From: Elephas maximus indicus
Taxonomy: Eukaryota > Chordata > Mammalia > Proboscidea > Elephantidae
DNA length: 64,000 nt
Assembly: GCF_024166365.1 (NCBI RefSeq)
Contig: NC_064823.1
Coordinates: 20,144,924-20,208,923 of the forward strand
Reading direction: 5' to 3'
Under the pieces are notes generated by a model, which worked only from the letters and a program-made list of their open reading frames with translations, had not been told where the DNA came from and did no database searches. Position numbers and translations under genes: made by a program. Of the stretch, positions 1 to 11,165 are shown piece after piece (position 1 is the stretch's first letter; each line of letters begins with the position of its first letter).

Positions 1-1462
1 GTCAAAATATATTTATACCTTACTTGCAATATAAATTCAATGCAAATCAACTGTGTACAATTATTCAATATATCTATTTGTTCTATTGTTTATATAAATA
101 ATCAAAATCATTCTGGAACTTAATAAAACAGTTGAAAATACTATTAATATTTTACAAAATATCAAAGCTAACTTTGAAGGAAATTTAGCAATAGTCCTCA
201 AAAGTTATTGTTTACCCCAGTAATTTTATTTTCAGGAATGCCTCCAAAGGCTATAAATTTAAATTGGGAAAATTTTGCTGTATAAATATATTTACCCCAA
301 TATCATAGATATATATATATAAAAGAAGCAAACCAAATGTTGAAGAGTTTACTGCGATTAAGCATATAATAATAGATTTTCCTGTTTTAATATTATTCAG
401 CCATATTTATATAAAAACAGAAAATAAATATGCTAACTCAGTAAGCATAATATGGATTGCATGTGTATTTCATATTTTTTAAATATTTAAATTTTTAAAG
501 ATACTTAAAAACATTGAAGCAATACACATATGGAGTTTACATAACTGTTTGCAAAGATTATTTTAATTAATTTGAGATATGGCAAAAGCACATATTTCTC
601 AGACATCTATTTAACTCTCGCTGTTCCTTGTGAATAGTAGTGTCAAAAGACACACAATGAAAGTACTACAAAAATTCACAACAGTAGTGCCACTGGAAGT
701 ATAGCTGACTTTCCTGAAATAGAGAAGCCATAGATCACTGAGAAAGATAGTTCCTCCTCTCATCCTGCAGTGTGAGACTAGGTAACCACAAGCCCAGGAG
801 CAGAAAGCATTGAAAACATTGCTGTTTTTCCCCCTGCTAGGCATTACCCTATCTTAGTGTGTTCTGTATTTAATGATGAAATAAGAGTAGTCACTTTTCT
901 CAAACTATCCTGTCTTAATTATTAGATAGGATTCAGACTTAATATAAACATTTCCCCAGGAGACAAAGAGTAATATAAACAATTTATCATCATTCCTACA
1001 TCAAACCTAAACATTTTCTGAATAGGAGATGGAATTTTGCCAGGGCTTAGTGGAATTTGCTATATGGCAAAGGCTGTGCAATTTTAAAGCTGAATAATTT
1101 GTTTTGTGGCACAGTAGAAATATTTGTTTTGGATGGAGTGTAGTATTCAGGAAAGCAAAATGCTGACCAAGGGGAATAAATGCTGATTTCAGGAATTGGA
1201 TGTTAGCAGCATTTTCTAACCCTATATCTTTATTAGGAAGAATTATCTATGTTTCTTTCTTTTTTTTTCTTTGTGTTAGGGTTTTATTTGTTCTTTTGAG
1301 AAAAGAGCATAAAAACCTTTAAAGTTAACAAGTGTCCTCCTAAATATAAAAGGCAAAGGGTCAAACCTTTCTTGACATCCACTTTCTACCCATCTACTTA
1401 ATTTGGTGGTTATTTTTCAAGCCGATTTTCTCTGCTGATATGCATATGTCTGTATAGCTAAT
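1..1462. other. AT-rich DNA without recognised gene or repeat
   Basis: I read this on both strands and saw no splice-framed exon, no long frame and no repeat family I know. It has short TA runs near 308-322 and a T-rich tract near 1257-1270. The one frame here (77 codons, 611-844 minus) has no recognisable domain and is probably chance. Confidence 0.6.
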
Positions 1463-1679
1463 GAGCTCCATGGGTGGGGCAAGGCAATTTATGCTCAGAT
1501 ACTAATCCAAAGATGGGTGGTTTAAACTCACCCAGCAGCAGGAGAAAGTCCCAGTGATCTACTTCCATAAAGATTACAACCAAGAAAGCCCTATGGAGCA
1601 AAGTCTTACTCTCTAACACATGTGGTCACCATAAGCCTGGGTAGACTTGATGGCAACAGGTTTTGTTTGTTTGTTTTTT
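1463..1679 (+). repeat. AfroSINE-type SINE, long form
   Basis: It has a degraded tRNA-like head, then the long-form middle (aaagattacaaccaagaaa near 1571-1589), then the family 3' end (ggtcaccataagcctgggt...gatggcaacaggtttt). A T-rich tail follows. The long middle is absent from the short-form copies elsewhere in the window. Head and middle carry many substitutions, so this is an older copy. Confidence 0.75.
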
Positions 1680-1720
1680 ATTCAGCTATTAAAAAAAAAA
1701 AAAATTTTTTTATTATGATT

Positions 1721-1951
1721 TATGTTGTTGTTAGGTGCAGTTGAGTCAGTGCCAACTCGTAGCGAACCAATGTACCACAGAACAAAACGCTGCCTTGTCC
1801 TGCACCATGCTCACAATCGTTTTCATTCTTGAGCCCATTGTTGCAGCAACTGTGTCAATACACCTCACTGAGGGTCTTCCTCTTTTCCACTGACTCTGTA
1901 TTTTACTAAGCATGATGTCCTTCTCCAGGGACTGATCCCTCCTGACATGAT
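1721..1951 (-). mobile_element. RTE-clade LINE, 3' terminal fragment
   Basis: Read on the minus strand this matches the last part of the RTE copy at 62830-63045 and the copy beginning at 24697: the C-terminal coding end, then the 3' UTR ending in a (GTT)-type tail (plus strand tgttgttgttaggtgcag). It is 5'-truncated, as is usual for LINE copies. An A14/T7 tract lies just left of it at 1691-1711. Confidence 0.75.
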
Positions 1952-2825
1952 TTATGTTTTATATGATTTTCTATGATTTCTAGGAAAAATACAATAATGT
2001 TCAACATACCATTCTTCATTTTATTGTTCTTTAATAATTAAACACACCAGGCACATCTGTCCACAACATTCAGCATAGGTACCCCCTCATCCATTCTCAC
2101 TGCTGTTTTGTTTTTCCTTTTATGGATCTATCCTATTTTAATTATTCCCTTAGTGATAGAAAAGCAAACTGCTACAGATCACTGTTGTGCTCTTACCAGT
2201 GTTACTGCTGTGGAGATTAGTACTATGATATAATTTTTGTAAAACACCTTCTTATGTACAACTAAAATTTAACTTATGCAAATTTTCACCAGAAAAACTG
2301 TTACCAAGTTTCACACTCACCAAGAGTATGTATCTAGCTCTTCTTATCTCCACAAAGAATGTTAGAAAACTTTAAATTGCTTGCCAGTCTGGTGAGTGAA
2401 AAAGATATCTCTGTAATATATCAATTCTAAAGTCTGTATTGCTGGAACCAAACTGTGTCAAAGATACAAAAATATCCAGATGACATTCACCTGGATCACT
2501 CAGATATATGATAAATAGACGATAGATAGATTGATTAGTTACGTACATAAATATTTATATTTCACCAATAAAAGTTTTGTAAAATTGTTCTTCAAACATA
2601 ACACACTATATTGGTTTATAGCTATATCTTTCTAATGATATAAAGTTATGACAAAATTATAAAACAATGAAAGTTTTTTTTTCCCTTTAAGTTGAAATAT
2701 TTGGCTGACATTTTTAATAATATTAATTACCTATGACTGAAGAGTGTTCAAGGGACAGACATACGTAAAGAGACAGATAGCTACTTGGGTTAAAATAATG
2801 CATTTGAGCTTGGCATGTTTACTTC
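1952..2825. other. Unassigned AT-rich DNA
   Basis: No gene was seen. A weak GATA-rich patch lies near 2515-2540. Some stretches may be very old LINE sequence but I cannot name a family. Confidence 0.5.
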
Positions 2826-2886
2826 ACGTAGACTAAAACCCATTGCCGTCGAGTTGATTCTGACTCATAATGACCCTACAGGGTCT
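2826..2886 (-). repeat. AfroSINE 3' fragment
   Basis: It keeps only the 3' end, reversed: acccattgccgtcgagttga followed by the 'gactcataatgaccctacaggg' block, then breaks off. This is the part shared by all AfroSINE forms and by the RTE 3' end. Because the sequence runs from cgtcgagt into the SINE-type 'ccctacagggt', I assign it to the SINE. Confidence 0.65.
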
Positions 2887-3579
2887 AGACTAGATATGCA
2901 TAAACACAAAATGGTGGCAGTAGAACCAAAGGGAAGTCAGACAAATAACTTGTTTTTCCATTAAATTCAGTTATTATTTTTCAAAGTCGTGAATTGTTTG
3001 GCTTCAATTTAACCAACACCCTACCCCTCAAGCCAATCTTATATTCTGGCAGACATCAAAATCCTGGGATAGAATGCTAAACAAAGTTTAATTGTCTATT
3101 TACAGAGTATTTTTCTACTTCTTCTTTCTTTCTTTTTTTTTTTCCTGGCTTAATCCATGTTTTTTTTTGAAACCAGTACAATAACATGAGCTTTATTTCA
3201 AAATTCACATGTGGGGAAATTTCTTAAAAAAAATCAAATCTTTTGTTCAGATTTATTTGTAATTGGAAAAATAGGTCCACATTTTCAAAAAAGGCAGTTG
3301 AAGTGATGATTGAAATGGTTGAAATAAGTTTGCATAACTAATGGCAACTGAGACAGCAACATTTTTAATAACTTAGGTTTAAAATGACCACAAACAGACA
3401 CATTATATTTCCACCAAAATATTTCATTTTGTTTTAAATCAAGGGTGCAGTGTTAAGCAAAATATATTGTAGCTTCTGTTTAAATGTTGAAGAATATAGA
3501 GCCCTTCTATTTATCTTAAAGCAGTTTAAAAGCAGAAGTAATCTTAAGATTCAATTTTCTTTTTTGAAGAAAGTAGAGC

Positions 3580-3644
3580 TTTCCTTTCTCTCTCTTCCTT
3601 CCTTTCTCCCTCCTTCCACCCTTCTTTCTTTCCTCCTTCCTTTT
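3580..3644. repeat. Polypyrimidine tract (CTTT/CCTT-rich)
   Basis: This is a run of C and T only, apart from a few bases, made of irregular CTTTC and CCTTC units. It makes open frames on both strands near 3450-3701 that are compositional artefacts. It may form a triplex-prone purine/pyrimidine stretch. Confidence 0.75.
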
Positions 3645-3847
3645 AAAAATATTACTACTAGTTCTATCCTTTCCTGAGTTGGATTTTTTTTTTTTTTTCA
3701 AGGAAGTTTCCCTGGAAATTAGCCCATAAGCAGTTTTATCTTAAGTAATTTTTCTTTAATTATTAGGCTAAAAGAGCCTAGGAATAAAAAATAAGCAAGA
3801 AGAAAAAATTATATACTTGGATAAAAGTCTTAAAATTACAGTTCCTG

Positions 3848-3975
3848 AGGTGGGGTCAAGGTAGAGGAGTAGTCAGATGCTTCCAGTGATCCCTATTACA
3901 ACAAAGACCCCCCAAAACAAGTGATCAATTACATACATGACAAGCTAAGAGACCTGAGATGAAGTTTTAGAGTCT
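3848..3975 (+). mobile_element. L1 5' end fragment
   Basis: The sequence from gaggtggggtcaaggtagag onward resembles the 5' extremity of the L1 copy whose head lies at 14926 on the minus strand. Shared landmarks are the 'gtcaag..ag..g...tag.cag' start, 'aacaaagac', 'aaaacaagtg' and 'catgacaagc'. It stops abruptly at the inverted RTE segment. No other part of this L1 is identifiable next to it. Confidence 0.55.
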
Positions 3976-4620
3976 TCTCTGACATCCCTCTTGGTCTTTT
4001 CTTTCTTTTCTGTCTTTTCAGTGACCTCTTGCTTTCTTCGTGTATGATGACCTTGATGTCATTCCACAACTCGTCTGGTCCTCGGTCATTAGTGTTCTAT
4101 GTGTGTAATCTGTTCTTGAGATGGTCTCTAAATTCAGATGGGATATACTCAAGGTCATACTTTGGCTCTCATGGACTTGCTCTGATTTTCTTCAGTTTCA
4201 ACTTGAGCTTGCATATGAGCAGTTGATGGTCCGTTCCACAGTTGGCCCCTGGCCTTGTTCTGACTGGTGACATTGAGCTTTTCAATCATCTCTTTCCACT
4301 GATGTAGTCAATTTGATTTCTGTGGATTACATCCAGCAAGTTCTATGTGTACAGTCACCATTTATGTTGGAGAAAAAAGGTATTTGCAATGAACAAGTCA
4401 TTGGTATTGCAATATTCAGTCATGCAACCTCCAGCATTTTTTCTGTCAACAAGGCCATATTTTCTAACTACCAATCCTTCTTCTTTGTTTCCAACTTTCC
4501 CATTCCAATCACCAGTAATTATCAATGCATCCTGATTGCATGTTTGATCAATTTCAGATTGTAGAGGCTGATAAAAATCTTCAATTTCTTCATCTTTGTC
4601 CTTAGTGAATGTCAACAGAG
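3976..4620 (-). mobile_element. RTE, inverted 5' segment (endonuclease region)
   Basis: On the minus strand this encodes the second half of the RTE apurinic-type endonuclease, homologous to 60045-60665. A minus frame at 4355-4615 reads through ITGDWNGKVG, the DxN-containing catalytic block of exonuclease-endonuclease-phosphatase fold enzymes, and then the conserved FIANTFF...HKW stretch. The segment stops where the plus-strand RTE part begins, and the two pieces abut in RTE coordinates. That is the arrangement expected of a 5' inversion created during insertion. The reading frame is broken, so there is no active protein. Confidence 0.8.
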
Positions 4621-4908
4621 ACTATGAAACTTGCTTTCGAATGTCAAGCATCTAAGCAAAAGGAAGAAATAATGAAGTAAAAGAATTGAACAGAAGATTT
4701 CAAAGGGCGGCTCAAGAAGACAAAGTATTATAATGAAATGTGCAAAGACTTGGAGATAGAAAACTAAAAAGGGAGAACATGCTCAGCATTTTTCAAGCTG
4801 AAAGAACTCAAGCCTCAAAAATTCAAGCCTCCAGTTGCAATAGGGAAGGATTCTATGGGGAAAATATTAAACAAGGTAGGAAGTGTCAAAAGGACATTGA
4901 AGGAAATG
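4621..4908 (+). mobile_element. RTE, plus-strand segment left of the L1 insertion
   Basis: This is homologous to 60668-60950, the linker between the endonuclease and reverse transcriptase domains (landmarks tttcaaagggcggctcaaga and gcaaagacttggagatagaa). It continues at 9740 after the L1 interruption. The last bases, aaaggacattgaaggaaat (4888-4906), recur as aaaggagatggaaggaata at 9739-9757 and are the L1 target-site duplication. Confidence 0.85.
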
Positions 4909-6207
4909 GGGAAAAGACAATCTCTTTCACAAATGTGCTGGCATAACTGAATATCTATCTGCAAAGAAAAAAAAAAAATGAAACAAGACCCATACCTCAC
5001 ACCATGCAAAAAATAAGCTCAAAATGGATCAAAGACCTAAATATAAAATCTAAAATGGTAAAGGTCATGGAAGAAAAATAGGGACACTGCCAATAGATGG
5101 CACAAACAGTATACAAAACATTACTAACAATTCATAAACACCAGAAGAGAAACTAGGTAACTGGGAGCTCCTAAAAATCAAACACCTATGCTCACCCAAA
5201 GACTTCAACAAAACAGCAAAAAAATTACCTACGGACTGGGAAAAGGTTTTTAGCTATGACATTTCTGATCAATGCAAAAACTCAACCACAAAAAGACAAC
5301 CCAATTAAAAATTGGGCAAAGGATATGAACAGGTGCTTGACTAAAGAAGGTATTTAAGAAGCTAACAGATACATAAGGAAATGACCACAATCCTTTGCCA
5401 TTAGAGAAATGCAAATCAAAACTACAATGAGATTCCATCTCACTCCAACGAGGCTGGCATTAATCCAAAAAACACATAAGAGTAAATGTTGGAGAGGTTG
5501 TGGAGAGACTGAAACACTTATACACTCCAGGTGGAAATATAGAATGGTACAACCACTTTGGAAATTGATTTGGCACTTCCTTAAGAAAACTAGAAATAGA
5601 ACTGCCATATGATGCAGCAATCCCACTCCTTGGAATATATCCTAGAGAAATAAGAGCCTTTACATGAACAGATATATGCACACCCATGTTCATTGCAACA
5701 CTGTTTACAATAGCAAAAAGATGGAAGCAACCAAAGTGTATATCAACAGATGAATGGATAAATAAATTATGGAATATTATGCATCAATAAAGGACAATGA
5801 TGAATCTGTGAAACTTTTCATAACATGGAGGAATCTGGAAGCCATTATGCTGAGTGAAATTAGTAAGTTGCAAAACGACAAATATTGTATAAGATCACTA
5901 TTATAAGAACTTGAGGAGTAGTGTAAGCAGAGAAGAGAGTATTCTTTGATGGTTATGGGAGGGGAGAGAGAGGGAGGGAAAAGGATTTTCACTAATTAGA
6001 TCCTAGATAAGAACTATTTTAAGTGAAGGGAAAGACAACACACAATACAGGAGAGGTCAGCACACTTGGACTAAACCAAAAGCAAAGAAGTTTCCTGAAT
6101 AAACTGGATGCTTTGAAGGCCAGTGTAGTAGGGGCAGGGGTTTGGGGACCATGATTTCAGGGGACATCTAGGTCAATTTGGCATAATAAAATCTATTAAG
6201 AAAACAT
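4909..6207 (+). mobile_element. L1, 3' part of ORF2 and start of 3' UTR
   Basis: A 5'-truncated L1 that begins inside the late ORF2 region (caatctctttcacaaatgtg), runs through the C-terminal Cys-rich region (frame 5409-5612 contains [16 protein letters not shown], matching the L1 'CWWxC...TLxHxxW' block), and reaches the 3' UTR at about 5990. It is interrupted at about 6208 by a half-L1 and resumes near 8585. ORF2 carries many stops and is non-functional. Confidence 0.8.
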
Positions 6208-6396
6208 TCTGCCTTCTATGACACTGTCCATTTCTGAAATCTTGTTCGTCTTTTGGATTTCTAATTGTTGATTTTAAATGGTTTCTAGCTGTGAATTTAT
6301 TTTGACATTTTATTCCTGTATTAATTTCTTGAATTGTTCCATTTTTTTTTTCCATGAATTCCTCAGCTTTTTCCAAAAATTTGCCTGAAACCAAAG
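6208..6396 (-). mobile_element. Half-L1, inverted 5' segment (ORF1 coiled coil)
   Basis: The minus strand reads a Lys/Glu-rich ORF1 coiled-coil portion (frame 6173-6394: FLEKAEEFMEKKNGTIQEI). At 6397 the orientation flips and the next part of ORF1 follows on the plus strand, so this is a 5' inversion of the element at 6397-8584. Confidence 0.65.
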
Positions 6397-8584
6397 AGGC
6401 TTAGGAGCAGATTTGAAATGATAGAAGACAGAATCAGTGAAATTGAAGACAAACACTTGGATACAACTCCTTTTGAGGAAAAATCAAAAAAAGAGGTAAG
6501 AAAAGTGAATAAACCCTGAGAATTATGTTCGATACAATCAAAAACAAAAATTTATGAGTGATCAGAGTTCCAAAATAGGTAGAGAAACCAGAAAACACAG
6601 AGAGGATCATTGAAGAATTGCTGACAGAAAACTTCTCTAATATCATGTATGATGAAAAGTTGATCATCCGAGAAGCTCAATGAACCCCATATAGGATAGG
6701 CCTCAAAATAAAAACACCAAGGCATACCATAATTACACTCACTAAAGCCAAAGACAAAAAAAAAATCCTGTGAGCAGCTTGAGAAAAACAGAAAGTCACA
6801 TACAGAGGAGAAAAAATAAGACTAAGTTCTGATTATTAGGCAGAAACCATGCAGGCAAGAAGACAATGGGATGACATATATAAAACCTTGAAAGAAAAAA
6901 ATTGCTAACCAAGAATAATATATCCTGCAAAACTTTTGTTCAAATATGTTACTGAAATTAGGACATTTCTAGATGAACAGAATTAAGGGAATATGTAAAA
7001 ACCAAGCCAAACTTACAAGAATTATTAAAGGGAGTCCTTCAGTCTGAGAACAAACAATATCAGACCACAGCGTGAATCTAGGATACAAGATTGTACCACC
7101 AGACACCAACGTAGGAAATGAACTCTCAAGGACTATCCAAAATCAAAACAATTGCAACAGGGAACCAGAGAGGTTAACCTGTAAATGACAACAATGTCAG
7201 AACAATAAAAGAGGGAATAAATGCTATAGGTATAGAACTTTCTAATGGAGAGGAACACAAGGCTATACCAAGTAATAATAGACTGGTTCAAACCTGGAAA
7301 GATAAGGGTAAATTTTAGGTAACCACAAAGAAAATTAATAAACCTACTCATCAAAAAAAAAAAAAAGTCTCAAAAAAAACAAAATGTACAAAAACAAAAG
7401 AAATGAAAAGGAATCCAAAAACAAAAGGAACTCAGCACAGGAGAGTAACAGGAACAAAGAAACACATTAGCACCACAAAAAACATCACTACAAAATGACA
7501 GCAATAAACTCAAAAATAAAGAACAATGAATCTGCGAAGCATCCTTTAACATGGATGCATCTGGAGGACATTATGCTGAGTGTAATGAGTCAATCACAAA
7601 AGGACAAATATTGCATGAGACCAGTACTGTAAAAAGTCATGAAAAGGTTTACAGACAAAAAGAAACAGTATTTGATGGTTATGAGGGAGGGGAGGGGTGG
7701 GGATAGAAAAATACTTAATAGACAGAAGATTAGCAGTAACTTTGGTGAAGGGTAAGGCAGTACACAATACTGGGGAAGCCAGCACAACCTTTATAAGGCA
7801 AGGCCACAGTAGCCCCAGAGAAACATTCACACTCCCAAGGGACCGAATTGCTGAGCTGAGGGCTGTGGGGACCATGGTCTCAGGGAACATCTAGCTCAAT
7901 TTTCATAACAGAGTGTATAAAGAAAATCTTCTACATTCTACTTTGGTGAGTACTGTCTGGGGTCTTATAAGCTTGTGAGTGGCCATCTAGGATACTCCAT
8001 TGGTCTCACCTCTTCGGGAACAAGTAATAATGAAGAAAACTAAAGACACAAGGGAAAGATTAGTCCAAAGGATTAATGGAAAACATCTACCACAGCCTCT
8101 GCCACACTGAGTCCAGTACAACTAGATGGTGCCTGGCTACCACCACTGACTGCTCTAATAGGGATCAAAATAGAGAGTACCAGACAGAGCTAGAGAAAAA
8201 TGTAGACCAAAATTCTAACTCAAAAAGAAAGACCAGACTTGCTGGCCTGACACAGACTGGAGAAACCCTGAGATTATGGCCCCCAGACACTCTTTCAGCT
8301 CAGTAATGAGGACATTCCTGAGGTTCACCCTTCAGGCAAAGATTGAACAGGCCCATGGAACAAAGCAAGACTGGAGGGGTGAACCAGCCCTGGGGTGGGG
8401 ACTAGATGGCAGGAGGGAATAGGAAAGCTGGTAATAGGGAACCCAGGGTTGAGAAGGGGGAGTGTTGACATGTCATGGGGCTGTTAACCAATGTCACACA
8501 ACAATGTGTGTACTTACTGTTTGATGAGAAACTAGTTTGCTCTGTTATCCTTCATCTAAAGTTCAATAAAAAAAAAATTAAAAA
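6397..8584 (+). mobile_element. Half-L1 (HAL1-like: ORF1 plus 3' UTR, no ORF2)
   Basis: It starts in the ORF1 coiled coil (gatagaagacagaatcagtg), passes through the RNA-binding and C-terminal parts of ORF1 (about 6500-7030), then an A-rich spacer (7300-7510), and joins at about 7520 directly to the very end of ORF2 and the L1 3' UTR (gaggacattatgctgagtg, 7566-7584). About 3.6 kb of ORF2 is absent. It ends with AATAAA at 8565 and a poly(A) tail. HAL1 elements in mammals are known to have this structure and to depend on L1 enzymes. ORF1 has several stops. The element sits in the L1 3' UTR; flanks aagaaaacattctgc and aaaagcaaattccac are a weak candidate target duplication. Confidence 0.7.
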
Positions 8585-9298
8585 GCAAATTCCACATCCC
8601 ACTTTTGAAAGTGGCGTCTGGGGTCTTAAACGTTAACAAATGGCCATCTAAGATGCATCAGTTGGTCTCAACCCACCTGGAGCAAAGGAGAATGAAGAAC
8701 ACCAAAGATATAAGGTAATTATGAGCCCAAGAGACAGAAGGGGCCACATAAACCAGAGACTACATCAACCTGAGACCAGAAGAACTAGATGGTACCCAGC
8801 CACAACCGATGACTGCCCTGACAGGAACACAACAGAGAACCCCTGAGGGAGCAGGAGAGCAGAGGGATGCAGACCTCAAATTCTCATAAAAAGACCAGAC
8901 TTAACGGTCTGACTGAGACTGGAAGGACCCTGGAGGGCATGGTCCCCAAATCTTCTGTTAGCCCAAGACAGGAACCATTCCCAAAGCCAGCTCTTCAGAC
9001 AGGGATTGGACAGGACTATGGGATAGAAAATGATACTGGTGAGGAGTGAGCTTCTTGGATCAAGTAGACACATGAGACTATGTGGGCACCTCCTGTCTGG
9101 ATGGGAGATGAGACCACAGAGGGGGTGAGAAGCTGGCCGAATGGACACGAAAATAGAGAGTGGGAAGGAGTGTACTGTCTCATTAGGGGGAGAGCAACTA
9201 GTAGCATATAGCAAGGTGTATATAAACTTTTGTATGAGAGACTGATTTGATTTGTAAACTTTCACTTAAAGCACAATAAAAGTTAAAAAAAAAAAAAA
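8585..9298 (+). mobile_element. L1 3' UTR, right part
   Basis: This resumes the L1 3' UTR interrupted at 6207 (cccac..gtggcgtctggggtct), runs through 'gaccagacttaacggtctgac' and the 'gagagactgatttg' block, and ends with a cacaataaaagtt polyadenylation signal (9275-9287) and A14. The same landmarks are seen at 7930-8580 in the half-L1. A frame of 129 codons on the opposite strand (8876-9265) has no counterpart elsewhere and is a shadow. Confidence 0.8.
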
Positions 9299-9738
9299 GG
9301 TCCATAGAAGAATTCTGATCAAAAGGGGGTAATGTAGAACAGAATTTCAAATTCTCATTCACTCTAGGCTTTCTGGAGCCATGGAGTGTGGATGGGCCCT
9401 TAAAACTGTTGCCCTAAGATAATATTTAAATCTTAAACCAAAAATATCCCCTGAAGTCATCTTAAAGTCAAGCAACATTTTAGCTTAACTAGTAAAAAAA
9501 AAAAAAAAAAGTCTGCCTTGAGCATTATGCTCTTTTAAGAACTACCTACATGGGATCAAGTTGACAACAGCATCTCGAATGATTAGATAGGAACTTTAGT
9601 TTATGTGAATGGGGAAGGAACAACTCAGCAAAGGAGGGCGAGAATGGTTGCAAACCTTGAGAATGTAATCAATGTATATGTTTTGCTGCATATATTCCCA
9701 ACAACAACAGAATAAATAAAACTTAGGGGGAAAAAAAA
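9299..9738 (+). mobile_element. Extra 3' segment with a second polyadenylation site
   Basis: After the first L1 poly(A) there are about 440 bp of different sequence, ending in tandem AATAAATAAA motifs (9711-9720) and A11. This lies inside the target duplication that brackets the L1, so it moved with the L1 or was inserted next to its tail. It could be a 3' transduction, a distinct retroelement tail, or an alternative L1 3' end. I cannot place it in a family. Confidence 0.45.
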
Positions 9739-9739
9739 A

Positions 9740-11165
9740 AAGGAGATGGAAGGAATACATAGAGTCATTATACCAAAAAGAATTAGTCAGCATTCAACCA
9801 TTTCAAGAGGTGGCATATGATCAGGAACTGATGGTACTGAAGGAAGAAGTCCAATTTGCACTGAAGGCACTGGCAAAAAACAAGTCTCCAGGAACGGACA
9901 GAATATCAATTGAGATGCTTCAACAAACAAATGCAGAGCTGGAAGCACTCACTCATCTATGCCAATAAATTTGGAAGACAGATACCTGGCCAATCAAATG
10001 GAAGACATCCGTATTTATGCCTGTTCCAAAGAAAGGTGACGCAAGTGAATGTGGAAACCATTGAACAATATCATTAATGTCACATGAAAGCAACTTTGCT
10101 GAAGATCACTCAAAAGTGGCTGTAGCAGTATATCCACAGGGAACTGCCAGAAATTCAGGCCGGATTCAGAAGAGGACATGGAACTAAGGGTTATCTTTGC
10201 TGATGTCAGATGGATCCTGGATGAAAGCAAAGAACACCAGAAGGGTGTTTAACTGTGTTTTATTGACCATGCAAGGGAATTCGACTGAGTGGATCATAAT
10301 GAATTATGGATAACGTTGTGAAGAATGGGAATTCCAGAACACTTGATTGTGCTCTTGAGGAACCTCCTGTACACAGATTAAGAGGCAGTTGTTAGGACAT
10401 AACAAGGGGATACCAATTGGTTTAAAATCAGGAAAGGTATGTGTTAGAGTTTTATTCTTTCACCATGTTTATTCAATCTGTATGCTGTGCAAACAATCCG
10501 AGAAGCTGGACTATATGAAGAAGAATGGGGCATCAGGATTGGAGGAGGACTCATCAACAGCCTGTGTTACACAGATAACACAACCTTGTTTGCAGAAAGT
10601 GAAGAGGACCTAGAGCACTTACTGATGAAGATCGAAGACCATAGACTTCAATATGGTTTACACATCAACATAAAGAAAACAAAAATCTTCACAACTGGAC
10701 CAATGAGCAACATCATGATAAACAGAGAAAAGATTGAAGTTGTCAAGGATTTCATTTTACTTGGATCCACAATCAACACCCATGGAAGCAGCAAAGAAAT
10801 CAAAAGACACATTGCATTGGGCAAACCTGCTGCAAAGAAGGTCTTTGAAGTGTTGAAAAGCAAAAATGTCACCTTGAAAGCTAAGGTGTGCCTGACCAAG
10901 CCATGGTATTTTCAGTTGCATCATATGCATGCCAACTCTGGACAATGAATAAGGAAGACCAGGGAAGAACTGATGCCTTTGAATTGTGGTGTTGGCAAAG
11001 AATATTGAATATACCATGGACTGCCAAAAGAATGAACAAATCGGTCTTGGAAGAAGTACAACCAGAATGCTCCTTAGAAGCAAGGATGGAGAGACTGAGT
11101 CTTAAATATTTTGGACATGTTGTAAAGAGTGATCAGTCCCTGGAGAAGGACATTATGCTTGGTAA
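9740..11165 (+). pseudogene. RTE reverse transcriptase region, right of the L1 insertion
   Basis: It continues the RTE reading from 4908: linker, then reverse transcriptase (about 9850-11160). The frame 10487-10948 covers the palm and thumb. The catalytic YADD is changed to YTDN (10568-10579), which would abolish polymerase activity. Downstream, frame 10888-11307 carries 'WTMNKEDQGRTDAFELWCWQRIL', the conserved C-terminal block of this RTE family. The copy stops at 11165 in the middle of this region and lacks its 3' UTR. Multiple stops and frameshifts make it a dead copy. Confidence 0.85.

Noticed and set aside
3450-3701. Overlapping plus and minus frames with Ser/Leu/Phe and Lys/Arg/Glu runs
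   Set aside because: Both come from a polypyrimidine tract; no codon structure.
8876-9265. 129-codon minus-strand frame
   Set aside because: Antisense to an L1 3' UTR with no matching frame in other copies.
9275-9298. AATAAA plus A-tract as the end of a host transcript
   Set aside because: It is the L1 3' end, with recognisable L1 3' UTR upstream.
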